Below, one piece after another: positions 26,238 through 36,303 of a DNA stretch of 64,000 bases. The stretch's first letter is position 1, and each line of letters opens with the position of its first letter. Location: positions 1 to 64,000 of the forward strand of contig JBDZUX010000010.1 of the NCBI GenBank assembly GCA_040255405.1. Direction: 5' to 3'. Both the position numbers and the translations under genes were made by a program. The stretch comes from 66-474 sp040255405. GTDB taxonomy: Bacteria > Pseudomonadota > Gammaproteobacteria > Xanthomonadales > Rhodanobacteraceae. The notes under the pieces are model-generated. The model saw only the letters and a program-made list of their open reading frames with translations, had not been told where the DNA came from and did not search any database.

Positions 26238-26504
26238 TCACCCGTGCAACGAGCCTTGCGCCTCGATCGCCAATGCATGGATGCCGTTGCCCATCAGGTC
26301 CGCGAGCGCGTCGTACACCATGCGGTGTTGTTGCACCCGGGTCTTGCCATCGAACGCCGCGCTGGCGATCCGCACGCGGAAGTGCCCCGTGCCCTCGCCC
26401 GCATGGCCGATGTGCAGATGACCTTCGTCGATCACGTCCAGCGCCGTGGGCGCGAAGGCCGTCTGCAACCGTCCGCGAATGTCTGCGATCGATGCCGCGC
26501 TCAT
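26238..26504 (-). CDS. BolA-family protein
   Basis: An 88-residue BolA/IbaG-like protein with the class II KH-like fold: IRGRLQTAFAPTALDVIDEGHLHIGHAGEGTGHFRVRI, then FDGKTRVQQHRMVYDALADLM and the closing IHALAIEAQG. The His in GHAG and HFRV positions suits iron-sulfur cluster binding together with a monothiol glutaredoxin. It acts in the cytoplasm in cell-shape or iron-sulfur related stress responses. Its start overlaps the stop of the yciI-like gene by four bases, so they are coupled. Confidence 0.93.
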   Translation of the reverse strand: MSAASIADIRGRLQTAFAPTALDVIDEGHLHIGHAGEGTGHFRVRIASAAFDGKTRVQQHRMVYDALADLMGNGIHALAIEAQGSLHG

Positions 26505-26800
26505 GGCAGCGTCTGGCGGAACGGCCGCACCGTCACTTCGCGATAGACGCCGGCCGCGCGATAGGGATCGGCATCGGCCCACGCCTTGGCGGCTTCAAGA
26601 TCCTCGAATTCGGCGAGGATCAGGCTGCCGCTGAACCCCGCAGGGCCCGGGTCTTCCGCGTCGATCGCGGGAAACGGGCCCGCCAGCAACAAGCGACCTT
26701 CTTCCAGCAATTTCTGCAGGCGCGCGAGGTGCGCGGGCCGCGCACCCTTGCGCTTGTCCAGCGAGTTTTCGACATCGATGCCGGTGATGGCGTACCACAT
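26501..26800 (-). CDS. YciI-like protein
   Basis: A 99-residue dimeric ferredoxin-like fold protein of the YciI family: MWYAITGIDVENSLDKRKGARPAHLARLQ has the conserved His after RP, and GRLLLAGPFPAID with GSLILAEFEDLEAAKAWADADPYRAAGVY is typical, including the active-site-like Asp in ADADPY. The reaction is not established; some members are dehydrochlorinase-like. Coupled to the downstream bolA gene; the pair yciI-bolA is common in related genomes. Confidence 0.92.
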   Translation of the reverse strand: MWYAITGIDVENSLDKRKGARPAHLARLQKLLEEGRLLLAGPFPAIDAEDPGPAGFSGSLILAEFEDLEAAKAWADADPYRAAGVYREVTVRPFRQTLP

Positions 26801-26837
26801 GATCGTTTGCCTCTCTTCAAAAACGTCCCGGTTTTTC

Positions 26838-26903
26838 TCAGGAGCCTGCCTGCAGGCGACCAGTCTCGTCAGACGATCGCTTCCGTCGCGCGCAAGCGCG
26901 CTC

Positions 26904-26907
<4 letters not shown>
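26838..26907. repeat. GTAG-footed REP pair (REPIN) at the lysS 3' end
   Basis: Two imperfect palindromes in opposite orientation: arm one 26838-26860 (AGGAGCCTGCCTGCAGGCGAC) and arm two 26885-26907, which on the minus strand begins GTAGGAGCGCGCTTGCGCGC. The TAG of the second arm's GTAG foot is the stop codon of lysS. Same family as 49928-49950, 53606-53666 and 38120-38221. Confidence 0.85.
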
Positions 26908-28415
<1,508 letters not shown>

Positions 28416-28429
28416 GTCTGTGTGTCTGC

Positions 28430-28575
28430 GTCCTCTCCCACCGGGAGAAGGGTTGGGGTGAGGGTTCGGGAATTCCGTGGCGCCTCGTCGCAAACCGGAT
28501 CCTCATCCGGCGCTTTGCGCAAGAACACCAGCAGCGCTTGAGGCATCCTTCTCCCGGCGGGAGAAAGAAAGAGCA
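28430..28575. repeat. CTCTCCC...GGGAGA composite repeat in the prfB-lysS spacer
   Basis: Contains a palindrome CTCTCCCACCGGGAGAAG at about 28434-28451 followed by GGTTGGGGTGAGGGTTC, then CCTCATCCGGCGCTTTGCGC and a second palindrome CTTCTCCCGGCGGGAGAAAG at about 28550-28569. The same order of modules occurs twice in the narH-narJ spacer (63207-63570). It is a dispersed, about 140-base, REP-type composite. Confidence 0.85.
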
Positions 28576-28579
28576 TAAC

Positions 28580-29705
28580 TTACGCGTCCGCGCGCTTGGC
28601 ACCGGCCGCCAGTCCCATCTTCAAACTGGCTTCGATGAATTCGTCGAGGTCGCCATCCAGCACGCGCTGGGTGTCGGTGCGTTCGACTCCGGTGCGAAGG
28701 TCCTTGATGCGCGACTGGTCCAGCACGTAGTTGCGGATCTGACTGCCCCAGCCCACGTCGGATTTGGTGGCCTCGACTGCGGCCTTTTCGGCGTTGCGCC
28801 TCTGCATCTCGGCTTCATAAAGTTTCGCGCGCAGCATTTTCATGGCGCGGTCGCGGTTGGCGTGCTGCGACCGTTCGGTCTGGCACGCCACCACGATGCC
28901 GCTCGGCATGTGCGTGATGCGCACGGCCGATTCGGTCTTGTTGACGTGCTGGCCGCCGGCGCCGGACGAACGATACACATCGGTCTTCAAGTCGGCAGGG
29001 TTGATTTCGATGTCGATGTCGTCATCGACTTCCGGCGACACGAACACGGACGCGAAGGACGTGTGGCGGCGATTGTCCGAGTCGAACGGGGATTTCCGCA
29101 CCAGCCGGTGCACGCCGATTTCGGTCTTGAGCCAGCCGTAGGCGTAATCGCCGGCCACGCGGAATGTGGCCGACTTGATGCCCGCGACCTCGCCGTCGCT
29201 GGCTTCCAGCAGTTCGGTCTGCCAGCCCTTGTCCTCGGCCCAACGCAGGTACATGCGCAGCAGCATTTCGGCCCAATCCTGCGCTTCGGTGCCACCCGCG
29301 CCGGCCTGGATATCCACGAACGCATTGGACGAATCCATTTCGCCCGAGAACATGCGCTGGAACTCCAGCTTGCCGATGCGGGATTCCAGCAGGTTCACGT
29401 CGCGCGCCACCGATTCGATGGAAGCGTCATCGCCCTCGTCGGCGGACAGCTCCAGCAACTCACCCGCATCGTCGAGTCCGTGGGTGATGCCGTCCAGCCC
29501 TTCCACGAAGTCGGCAAGGCGCGCCCGCTCACGACCCAGATCCTGCGCGCGCTTCGGATCGTCCCAGATATTGGGGCTTTCCAGTTCCCGGGTTACTTCT
29601 TCCAGGCGTTCACGCTTGACCGGGTAGTCAAAGATACCCCCTAAGCGATTCGACGCGTTCGCGCAGGTCCGCGATGTGGGCGCGGATCGGGTTGGTTTCG
29701 AGCAT
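28580..29705 (-). CDS. prfB: Peptide chain release factor 2 (programmed +1 frameshift)
   Basis: RF2 recognises UGA and UAA and releases the finished peptide. The protein is made from two frames: 25 codons from ATG 29705 (MLETNPIRAHIADLRERVES, then LRGYL), then a +1 shift at CTT TGA, and 349 codons from base 29629 (DYPVKRERLEEV onward), about 374 residues in all. The stop-codon tripeptide SPF is in RKSPFDSDNRRH and the catalytic GGQ is in SSGAGGQHVNKTES. The shift makes RF2 autoregulatory: low RF2 slows termination at the in-frame UGA and favours the shift. Upstream of lysS as in many gammaproteobacteria. Confidence 0.97.
29628..29642 (-). promoter_or_regulatory. prfB +1 frameshift signal
   Basis: On the minus strand the site reads AGGGGGTATCTTTGAC: a Shine-Dalgarno-like AGGGGG, three bases, the slippery CTT codon, then the in-frame stop TGA (29630-29628) followed by C. 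This is the classic RF2 arrangement, so the stop is read through by a +1 shift at CTT. Confidence 0.96.
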
Positions 29706-29826
29706 AGTGGCGGTGACCGGGAAAAGACTGCAAATGTTAGCAAAGCCGCGCGATTGCCGCAGCATCAGCGTCCGTGGCTGACAGCTGCAATGGCCGGCCG
29801 GCATCGCCGTCGCTCCCGGATGGAAA

Positions 29827-29911
29827 GCGACGCCGCAGTCGGACATCGAGCCTGAAACCGATTCCGGATCGCGCTGCGCGCACCCGGAATGACGATCAAG
29901 ACCAAGCCAAC
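29827..29911. repeat. Dispersed 85-bp repeat, copy A
   Basis: Begins GCGACGCCGCAGTCGGACAT and ends with GGAATGACGATC and AAGCCAAC. Copy B lies 272 bases downstream in the same orientation with scattered substitutions. The GATTCCGG...CCGGAATGAC borders match the ATTCCGG palindrome family. Confidence 0.8.
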
Positions 29912-30098
29912 AGGGCTTGTCATTCCGGAGCCGCTCGGGGCGGGAGCAGACCAGCCGATACGCTTTGTCATACAAGGGACATGCCCGCGCGCAGCGGCAG
30001 TGGAACCCGGATTGGGTGGCTCTTGACGGCGCAGCGTGCCGTGGCCGTGGTACCACCAGTGTTACGGGGCGCCAGGGGCAGGACGGCATGATCGGGAA

Positions 30099-30184
30099 GC
30101 GACGCCGCAGTTCGGGCATCGCGTCCGGGACCGGTTCCGGATCGCGCTGGGCGCGTCCGGAATGACGGTCAAAATCGAGCCAAC
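30099..30184. repeat. Dispersed 86-bp repeat, copy B
   Basis: Begins GCGACGCCGCAGTTCGGGCAT and ends GGAATGACGGTC...GAGCCAAC, ending 8 bases before the stop codon of the FMN reductase gene. Roughly four-fifths identical by eye to 29827-29911. Confidence 0.8.
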
Positions 30185-30191
30185 ACCGGGT

Positions 30192-30752
30192 TCAAGCGAT
30201 GAACTGCTTGATCCACTGCAAGTACTTGTCCACGTAGTCGCCAAGGAACTTCGCGACGCTTTCGTCGGTGACGCTGCCGTCGTCTGCGAACAAGCCGTCC
30301 TTGTAGCGGACAAACGCTTCCGGTTGCTGCAACAATGGAACGTCCAGGAACACGCAGATGTTGCGCAGGTGCTGTTGTGCCAATGCGGTCGACATGGCGC
30401 CGGCCGAGGTGCCGATCACCGCGCCCGGCTTGCCCGAGAACGCGCTGTAACCGTACGGCCGCGAGGCGATGTCGATGGCGTTCTTCAGCACGCCGGGCAC
30501 CGAACGGTTGTATTCCGGCGTCACGAACAGTACGGCCTCGCAGGCGTTGATGTCGTCCTTCAGCCGCTTGCAAACCGGCGGGTAATCGCCATCGAAATCC
30601 TGGTTGTAGAGCGGCTGGTCGTCGATGCGGATCCGGTGAAACACAGCACGATCGCCTGCGATCTTCTCCAGCGTGCGTGCCAGCTGCTTGTTCAATGAAC
30701 CCTTGCGGAGGCTGCCGACCAGCACCGCGACGACGGGACGTTGCTTGCTCAT
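30192..30752 (-). CDS. NADPH-dependent FMN reductase-like flavoprotein
   Basis: A 186-residue flavodoxin-like enzyme. It has the FMN phosphate loop VLVGSLRKGSLNKQLARTLE, the family motif LFVTPEYNRSVPGVLKNAIDIASRPYG, and GKPGAVIGTSAGAMSTALAQQHLR. Family members reduce FMN, quinones, azo dyes or chromate with NAD(P)H in the cytoplasm; the true substrate cannot be told from sequence. Same strand as the methyltransferase and asnB genes upstream, with about 70 bases between it and the former. Confidence 0.9.
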   Translation of the reverse strand: MSKQRPVVAVLVGSLRKGSLNKQLARTLEKIAGDRAVFHRIRIDDQPLYNQDFDGDYPPVCKRLKDDINACEAVLFVTPEYNRSVPGVLKNAIDIASRPYGYSAFSGKPGAVIGTSAGAMSTALAQQHLRNICVFLDVPLLQQPEAFVRYKDGLFADDGSVTDESVAKFLGDYVDKYLQWIKQFIA

Positions 30753-30824
30753 TCCAGTTCCTCGATAGTCAAAAACAATCGTGCGCCCGGACGAATCGGC
30801 GTGTGCCCGGGAGCAGCCACGCGC

Positions 30825-31664
30825 TCAAGGCTTCACGAACTTCAGCGTCATCCGGTCCGATTCACCGATCGCCTTCATCTTCGCGTGTTCCGAATCCGGC
30901 CCCGCCAGGTCCGGCGGCAGACGATGCACGTTGACGTCTTCCGGATCTTTCGGATTGGCGTTGATTTCCGAAGCACCCGCCAAGCGGAATCCGGCACGCA
31001 TGCCCGCCTCGATCATGTAGTCCTCGGGGATGCGGTGCAACGTCTTCGAGCTTTGTACGGCGTCCGCGGACGGTTTGGCGCGATGGTCGGTGACGCCGAA
31101 CACGCCACCCGGCTTCAACACCTTGTACGCAGCCTTGAACACCGCGTCCAGGGTCGCGGGACTGCGGTTCAGCCAGTCATGCGTGTTGCGAAACGTCAGC
31201 ACCATGTCGGCCGATCCATCCGGCCCCATGTCCAGATGATCCGGCGGCGCGAAAGGCACCATCCTTGCGATGTGGCCGTAAACCTTGGGGTCGGCTTTCA
31301 ATTTCTGCTCGAAGTGGCTGGAACCGTTGCCGCGCGACGGTGGTGTCGCTTCGATCAGCTGCCCGTGCGCATGCAGGAACGGCGCCAGGATTTCGGTATA
31401 CCAGCCACCGCCCGGCGCGAGTTCCACCACGGTCATGTCCGGCTTGATCCCGAAGAATTGCAGCGTCTCGACGGGATGCCGGTATTGGTCGCGTGCCTTG
31501 TTGGCCGGCGAGCGCCACGAACCCGCCACTGCCTCCTTGAGCATCGTCGCGGTGTCGCCCTGGGCGATGGGCCCCGTATTCTCCGCGGCGAACCCAACGC
31601 CGGCGAACGCCAGCGCCGCAATCAGCATGCAACCGCCCACAGCCTTGCCGTGCTTCGCGATCAT
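30825..31664 (-). CDS. Predicted exported SAM-dependent methyltransferase (COG4798)
   Basis: A 279-residue protein with a signal peptide (GCMLIAALAFAGVGFAAEN) and a class I methyltransferase-like domain: MTVVELAPGGGWYTEILAPFL is the SAM-binding motif I, then ADMVLTFRNTHDW and VLKPGGVFGVTDHRA. COG4798 proteins share this signal peptide plus methyltransferase layout; what a SAM enzyme would do outside the cytoplasm is unexplained. Start 31664 yields the complete signal sequence. It lies 80 bases after asnB on the same strand. Confidence 0.85.
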   Translation of the reverse strand: MIAKHGKAVGGCMLIAALAFAGVGFAAENTGPIAQGDTATMLKEAVAGSWRSPANKARDQYRHPVETLQFFGIKPDMTVVELAPGGGWYTEILAPFLHAHGQLIEATPPSRGNGSSHFEQKLKADPKVYGHIARMVPFAPPDHLDMGPDGSADMVLTFRNTHDWLNRSPATLDAVFKAAYKVLKPGGVFGVTDHRAKPSADAVQSSKTLHRIPEDYMIEAGMRAGFRLAGASEINANPKDPEDVNVHRLPPDLAGPDSEHAKMKAIGESDRMTLKFVKP

Positions 31665-31744
31665 GGTGCGCCCTCCTGCGGAAACTCCACAATCTAGTGC
31701 AGGGCGCGTAACGCCATCGTGAATGCAGCGAACTGCCGGTCCTG

Positions 31745-33427
31745 TTACACCAGCGCCTGCGCGTGCACGCCGCGCACGGCTCGGCCCGATGGGTCGGCCA
31801 TGGCGGCGAACTCCGGATCCCAGGCCAGCGCCGCGCGTGACGAACACGCGATCGACTTGCCGCCCGGCACGGTCGCGGCGCAGGCCGCGTCGGGATAGAA
31901 CGCTGCGAAGATGCGCCGGTAGAAATACGCTTCCTTGGTGCCCGGCGCATTGAGCGGAAAGCGCGATGCCGCCGCAGCCAATTCGCGATCGCTCACCGCG
32001 TGATCGGCGTGTGCCTTCAGGCCGTCGATCCAGCCGTATCCGACGCCGTCGCTGAACTGCTCCTTCTGGCGCCACAGGATTTCCCTCGGCAACGCGCCCT
32101 CGAACGCCTCGCGCAGCACGTGCTTCTCGATGCGCCCTCCCCCGGCCATCTTGTGTGCGGCATCCATGCCCATCGCCGCGTCGATGAATTCGAGGTCGAG
32201 GAACGGCACGCGGGCCTCCACGCCCCACGCCATCATCGCCTTGTTGGCCCGCAGGCAATCGTAGGCGTGCAGCGCGTCGAGCTTGCGCACCGTTTCCTCG
32301 TGGAAGGCCTCGGCCGAAGGCGCCTTGTGGAAGTAGAGATAACCACCGAAGAGTTCGTCGGAACCCTCGCCCGACAGCACCATCTTCACGCCCATGGCCT
32401 TGATCCGCCGCGCCAGCAGGTACATCGGCGTGGCCGCGCGGATGGTGGTGACGTCGTAGGTCTCCAGATGCCGGACCACCTCGGGCACGGCGTCGAGTCC
32501 TTCCTGGAAGGTGTAGACGAAGCCATGATGCACGGTACCCAGCGCGTCGGCCGCGATCCGTGCCGCGGCAAGATCGGGCGAACCTTCGAGACCGATCGCG
32601 AACGAATGCAGGCGCGGCCACCAGGCCTCACTCGCATCGTTGTCCTCGATGCGCTCACGCGCGAACTTCGCCGCGCAAGCCGCGACCAGCGAGGAATCGA
32701 GGCCGCCCGACAGCAACACGCCGAAAGGCACGTCGGTCATCAATTGTCGATGGACGGCCAGTTCGAATGCACGGCGCAATTCACCGGGCGCCAGCGCACG
32801 ACCACGCGTCGCTGCGTAGTCGCGCCAGGGCTTTTCGTAGTAACGACGCAACAGGCCGCTGGCGCTGTCGTACACATGCCCCGGCGGGAACGCCGCCACG
32901 TCGGCGCACATACCCGCCAGCGCCTTCATCTCGGACGCCACGCACAGGCGACCTTGCGCATCATGGCCCCAGTACAGCGGACACACGCCGATCGGATCGC
33001 GCGCAATCAGATAGCGCTGCGCAGTGCCATCCCACAGTGCGAAGGCGAAGATGCCGTTGAATTTCGGGAGGCCGGCCGCGAGAAATGCCGCGGCCCCCAG
33101 TTCCGCATACAACGCGTTGATGACTTCGCAGTCGGACCCCGTGGTGAAATCGTAGCCACTGGTTTCGCGCAATTCGCGATGGTTGTAGATCTCGCCGTTC
33201 ACCGCCAGCGCCAACGCACCGTCGCGCGAGCACAACGGCTGTGCACCCGATGCCGGGTCGACGATGGCGAGGCGCTCATGCACCAGGATCGTCTTGCCAT
33301 CGGCGAACACGCCGCTCCAGTCGGGACCGCGGTGGCGCTGGCGTTGTGAACATGCCAGCGCCCGCCGGCGCAACGCGGCGATGTCATCACCCGGTTGCAG
33401 GTCGAACATTCCGAAGATCGCGCACAT
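31745..33427 (-). CDS. asnB: Asparagine synthetase B (glutamine-hydrolysing)
   Basis: A 560-residue enzyme making asparagine from aspartate, glutamine and ATP. The N-terminal nucleophile Cys2 is in MCAIFGMFD; the glutaminase domain (LVHERLAIVDPASGAQPL, VNGEIYNH, GSDCEVI) covers residues 2-200. The synthetase domain has the PP-loop VLLSGGLDSSLVA and VLSGEGSDELFGGYLYFHKAP. It matches the E. coli AsnB type along its length. ATG 33427 is fixed by the Cys2 rule and by AAGGA 8 bases upstream. The 5' region holds a leader peptide with clustered Asn codons and a terminator hairpin (33526-33707), suggesting attenuation by asparagine supply. Confidence 0.97.
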   Translation of the reverse strand: MCAIFGMFDLQPGDDIAALRRRALACSQRQRHRGPDWSGVFADGKTILVHERLAIVDPASGAQPLCSRDGALALAVNGEIYNHRELRETSGYDFTTGSDCEVINALYAELGAAAFLAAGLPKFNGIFAFALWDGTAQRYLIARDPIGVCPLYWGHDAQGRLCVASEMKALAGMCADVAAFPPGHVYDSASGLLRRYYEKPWRDYAATRGRALAPGELRRAFELAVHRQLMTDVPFGVLLSGGLDSSLVAACAAKFARERIEDNDASEAWWPRLHSFAIGLEGSPDLAAARIAADALGTVHHGFVYTFQEGLDAVPEVVRHLETYDVTTIRAATPMYLLARRIKAMGVKMVLSGEGSDELFGGYLYFHKAPSAEAFHEETVRKLDALHAYDCLRANKAMMAWGVEARVPFLDLEFIDAAMGMDAAHKMAGGGRIEKHVLREAFEGALPREILWRQKEQFSDGVGYGWIDGLKAHADHAVSDRELAAAASRFPLNAPGTKEAYFYRRIFAAFYPDAACAATVPGGKSIACSSRAALAWDPEFAAMADPSGRAVRGVHAQALV

Positions 33428-33525
33428 GATCATGATCCTTTTTCGAAGCGGGTCTTGTTGAAAATCGGCCATGGAAGGCCGGGTTTGCTTTGTGCCGATG
33501 GATCTGCGCAAAAAATCATCCACGC

Positions 33526-33560
33526 AAAAATCGCCGAGGCCCGCTTGTGGCGGGCCTCGG
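33526..33560 (-). terminator. Intrinsic terminator / attenuator hairpin in the asnB leader
   Basis: A perfect 11-bp stem, CCGAGGCCCGC (33560-33550 on the minus strand) and GCGGGCCTCGG (33544-33534), with a 5-base loop CACAA, followed by CGA and five T (33530-33526). It lies 27 bases after the leader peptide stop and about 100 bases before asnB. The segment CGGGCCCGC at 33602-33594, the last codons of the leader peptide, can pair with either arm, giving a mutually exclusive antiterminator. Confidence 0.8.
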
Positions 33561-33587
33561 TTGCGTGTCTCTCGTTGAAACTTGCAG

Positions 33588-33707
33588 CTACGCGCGGGCC
33601 CGTCGATGAACGGCGTGATTGTTCGCGCGATCGTTGGTGGCAGCCGCCATGGCGCCCGGCACATTCAATGTGCGGACATCGAGCATCGTGGCGGCGAGCA
33701 GTGACAT
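33588..33707 (-). CDS. Candidate asnB leader peptide (39 residues, Asn-rich cluster)
   Basis: A small open frame from ATG 33707 to TAG 33590-33588, with GGGAGAG about 8 bases before the start. It encodes MSLLAATML...; Asn occurs at positions 15, 25, 29 and 30, with the cluster TNDRANNHAV (codons AAC, AAC, AAT). The stop codon comes directly after a segment complementary to the terminator stem that follows. This is the layout of an attenuator leader: a ribosome stalled at the Asn pair would leave the antiterminator segment free, while one reaching the stop would cover it. Expression is inferred, not shown; no similar named leader is known to me. Confidence 0.6.
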   Translation of the reverse strand: MSLLAATMLDVRTLNVPGAMAAATNDRANNHAVHRRARA

Positions 33708-33808
33708 GGCGGTGACTCTCCCAGATTCCGGGGGCACGTGCAAGTGACTTCCCGAATCCTGTCGGCCGGAAAGTGCGAACATCGAGCCTCCGACCATGCG
33801 GAAAGCCC

Positions 33809-34468
33809 ATGTCCCGCCGCACCCTCAGTCTCGACGATACCGTGTACGACTACCTGCTCGGCCACAGCCTGCGCGAGCATCCCGAACAGACGGCGCTGCG
33901 CGAAGCGACGCGCACGCACCCGCACGCCGGCATGCAGATTTCGCCCGAGCAGGGCCAGTTCATGGCGCTGCTGGTCAAGCTGATCGGCGCACGCCGCACC
34001 ATCGAAATCGGCACGTTCACCGGCTACAGCGCGCTGACCGTCGCGCTGGCGTTGCCTGCCGACGGCAAGCTGCTCGCCTGCGACATCAGTGCGGAATACA
34101 CCGCGATCGGCAAACCCTTCTGGCAACGCGCCGGGGTCGCCGACAAGATCGAGTTGGTCATCGCGCCCGCCACCGAGACACTGGATGCGCGCATTGCCGC
34201 GGGCGAATCCGGCCGCCACGACTTCGCCTTCATCGACGCCGACAAAACCGGCTACGACGGCTATTACGAACGTTGCCTGCGATTGATTCGCACGGGCGGC
34301 CTGATCGCGATCGACAATACCTTGTGGGGTGGCAACGTCGCGCAGCCTGCGGAAGATGACGACACCCGCGCACTCCAGGCCCTGAACGACAAGCTGCATG
34401 GCGACGCGCGCGTCGACATGGCCATGCTGCCGATCGGCGACGGGCTGACGCTGGTGCGCAAGCATTGA
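33809..34468 (+). CDS. O-methyltransferase (CCoAOMT-like)
   Basis: A 219-residue class I SAM methyltransferase of the caffeoyl-CoA O-methyltransferase family. It shows MQISPEQGQFMALLVKLIGARRTIEIGTFTGYSALTVALALP (motif I), DFAFIDADKTGYDGYYERCLRLIRTGGLIAIDNTLWGGNVA with metal-binding Asp/Asn residues, and the closing MLPIGDGLTLVRK. It should methylate a catechol-type hydroxyl using a divalent metal; the substrate is unknown. Divergent from the asnB leader, with about 100 bases between ATG 33809 and the leader peptide start. Confidence 0.92.
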   Translation: MSRRTLSLDDTVYDYLLGHSLREHPEQTALREATRTHPHAGMQISPEQGQFMALLVKLIGARRTIEIGTFTGYSALTVALALPADGKLLACDISAEYTAIGKPFWQRAGVADKIELVIAPATETLDARIAAGESGRHDFAFIDADKTGYDGYYERCLRLIRTGGLIAIDNTLWGGNVAQPAEDDDTRALQALNDKLHGDARVDMAMLPIGDGLTLVRKH

Positions 34469-34593
34469 CTTGCGATCAGCCCTGGTCGCGGCGCAACGAC
34501 GGGCGTCGCGAACGATCCTTGCCCCGAGCCAAGAGGATCGCCTTCCGCGACCTGACGCGTCACAACAGCCGCTTCGAACGGCAATCAGCCAGC

Positions 34594-36303
34594 TCAGGCA
34601 ATTTCCCAATGCCGGACGAGCAGGCGCAACGATTCTCGGCCCCGCCAGTCGTTGACCATCAACTCGAATGCGAATCGCAGCAGAACATCCGTCGTCAACT
34701 CACGATCGGCGTTGAACCAAACCGCTTCATGTTCGCGCCCATCCCGCGGGTCGCGCAGGCGCAAGCGCCGATGCGTCCCGTCGCTACCCATCGGCTTGCA
34801 CTCGACGCATTCGAACAGGTTGTCGAACAAGGGTGCCGGGAAGGCTTGCCCCCAGGGACCCGCTGCGCGCAGTTGGTGCGCAAGTTCGATCCCGAACTCT
34901 TCCGGTGCGAGTTCGCCATCGCTTGCGAGCACGGGCTGCAACGCTTCCGGTGCGATGCGCTCGCGCACCACGGCATCGAATGTTTCGGCAAAACGCGCGT
35001 AGTCCGCGAGCATCAGGGTCAAGCCCGCGGCCATCGCGTGGCCGCCGAAACGCACGATCAGGCCGGGACAACGCGTGTCGACTTCCGCCAGCGCGTCACG
35101 GATGTGGAAACCCGGCACCGAACGCGCCGAACCACGCAACTCGTCGCCCACACCCGCGGGCGCGAACGTCACCACCGGACGATGCCAGCGCTCCTTGACC
35201 TTCGCCGCGACCAGCCCCACCACGCCGTGGTGCCATGCCGGGTCGAACAACGACACGCCGACCCGTTCGCCCGCCGCCGCATCGGCAAGCCGCGCCAGCG
35301 CTTCCTCGACCATCGACGCCTGCAGGTCGCGCCGTTGCGCATTGATGTCGTGCAGGACGCCGGCAAGTTCACGCGCGCGCTCCACGTCATCGGACAACAG
35401 GCATTCGACACCGATGGTCATGTCCTCGAGCCGGCCGGCAGCGTTGAGTCGCGGCGCGATCGCGTAGGCAAGATCACTGGCCGTTGCATTGCGGGGGTCG
35501 CGCGAGGCCACCTCGAACAGTGCGGCGATCCCGGTACACGCCTGGCCCGCGCGCATCCTGCGCAAGCCGCCTTCCACCAGCGCGCGATTGTTGGCATCCA
35601 GCGGTACCAGGTCCGCGACCGTCCCCAGCGCCACCAGGTCCAGCAGCGACGCGAGATCCACTTCATCGCGCTTGCCCAGGCGGGCGCGCAATGCCAGCAA
35701 CAGGTAGAACATCACGCCAACGCCGCACAGCGCCTTGCTGGCAAATGCGTCGCCGAAAAGATTGGGGTTCACGATCGCGTCGGCGTCGGGGAGCGCCGCG
35801 CCGGGCAGATGGTGATCGGTGACGACGACCTTGCAGCCCCGCGCTTTCGCGGCCGCGACGCCCGCGATCGACGCGATGCCGTTGTCCACCGTGACGATCA
35901 GGTCCGGCACCGGCCGCAACGTCTCGACCAGCGCAGGCGTCAATCCGTAGCCGTGGATGGCGCGATCGGGCACCGCGTAGCCGACATGGCGCGCGCCCAG
36001 CATGCGCAACCCGCGTACCGCCACGGCGCACCCGGTCGCGCCGTCACAGTCGTAGTCGCCTGCAATCACGATGCGCGCGTGATTGGCGATCGCCGCCGCG
36101 AGCAGCTCGACCGCGAGCGAAATACCGCCCAGCCCGTCAGGCGGCAACAAGCCCGCAAGGCGGTGCCCGAGTGCGCCGATGCTCGCGACACCGCGCGCGG
36201 CGTACACCCGTCGCAACAGCGGATGCACGGACGCGGGCCAGTCGGGAGACGGCGTCGCCGCCGCACGGCGCACGATCCGCAGCAGCGGGTGGGCGACGTT
36301 CAC
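34594..36303 (-). CDS. recJ: Single-stranded-DNA exonuclease RecJ
   Basis: A 569-residue 5'-3' exonuclease of RecF-pathway and mismatch repair. DHH-family motifs are GDYDCDGATG, VDNGI, VVTDHHLPG and VNPN in the first half; the DHHA1 domain has RFGGHAMAAGLTL. The C-terminal OB domain ends FELMVNDWRGRESLRLLVRHWEIA. The start is taken as GTG 36303, which overlaps the stop of the upstream gene as GTGA and gives VNVAHPLLRIVRR and a typical length; the frame is open upstream but that part is antisense-like to the neighbour's 3' end. Position near greA and prfB matches relatives. Confidence 0.95.
   Translation of the reverse strand: MNVAHPLLRIVRRAAATPSPDWPASVHPLLRRVYAARGVASIGALGHRLAGLLPPDGLGGISLAVELLAAAIANHARIVIAGDYDCDGATGCAVAVRGLRMLGARHVGYAVPDRAIHGYGLTPALVETLRPVPDLIVTVDNGIASIAGVAAAKARGCKVVVTDHHLPGAALPDADAIVNPNLFGDAFASKALCGVGVMFYLLLALRARLGKRDEVDLASLLDLVALGTVADLVPLDANNRALVEGGLRRMRAGQACTGIAALFEVASRDPRNATASDLAYAIAPRLNAAGRLEDMTIGVECLLSDDVERARELAGVLHDINAQRRDLQASMVEEALARLADAAAGERVGVSLFDPAWHHGVVGLVAAKVKERWHRPVVTFAPAGVGDELRGSARSVPGFHIRDALAEVDTRCPGLIVRFGGHAMAAGLTLMLADYARFAETFDAVVRERIAPEALQPVLASDGELAPEEFGIELAHQLRAAGPWGQAFPAPLFDNLFECVECKPMGSDGTHRRLRLRDPRDGREHEAVWFNADRELTTDVLLRFAFELMVNDWRGRESLRLLVRHWEIA

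Larger units (their letters stand above)
29706..30191. other. prfB upstream spacer with two repeat copies
   Basis: No gene is supported in these 486 bases. They contain the prfB promoter region and two copies of an 85-86-base direct repeat (29827-29911 and 30099-30184), between which lie short inverted GTCATTCCGG-type pieces and GC-rich filler. Confidence 0.6.
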
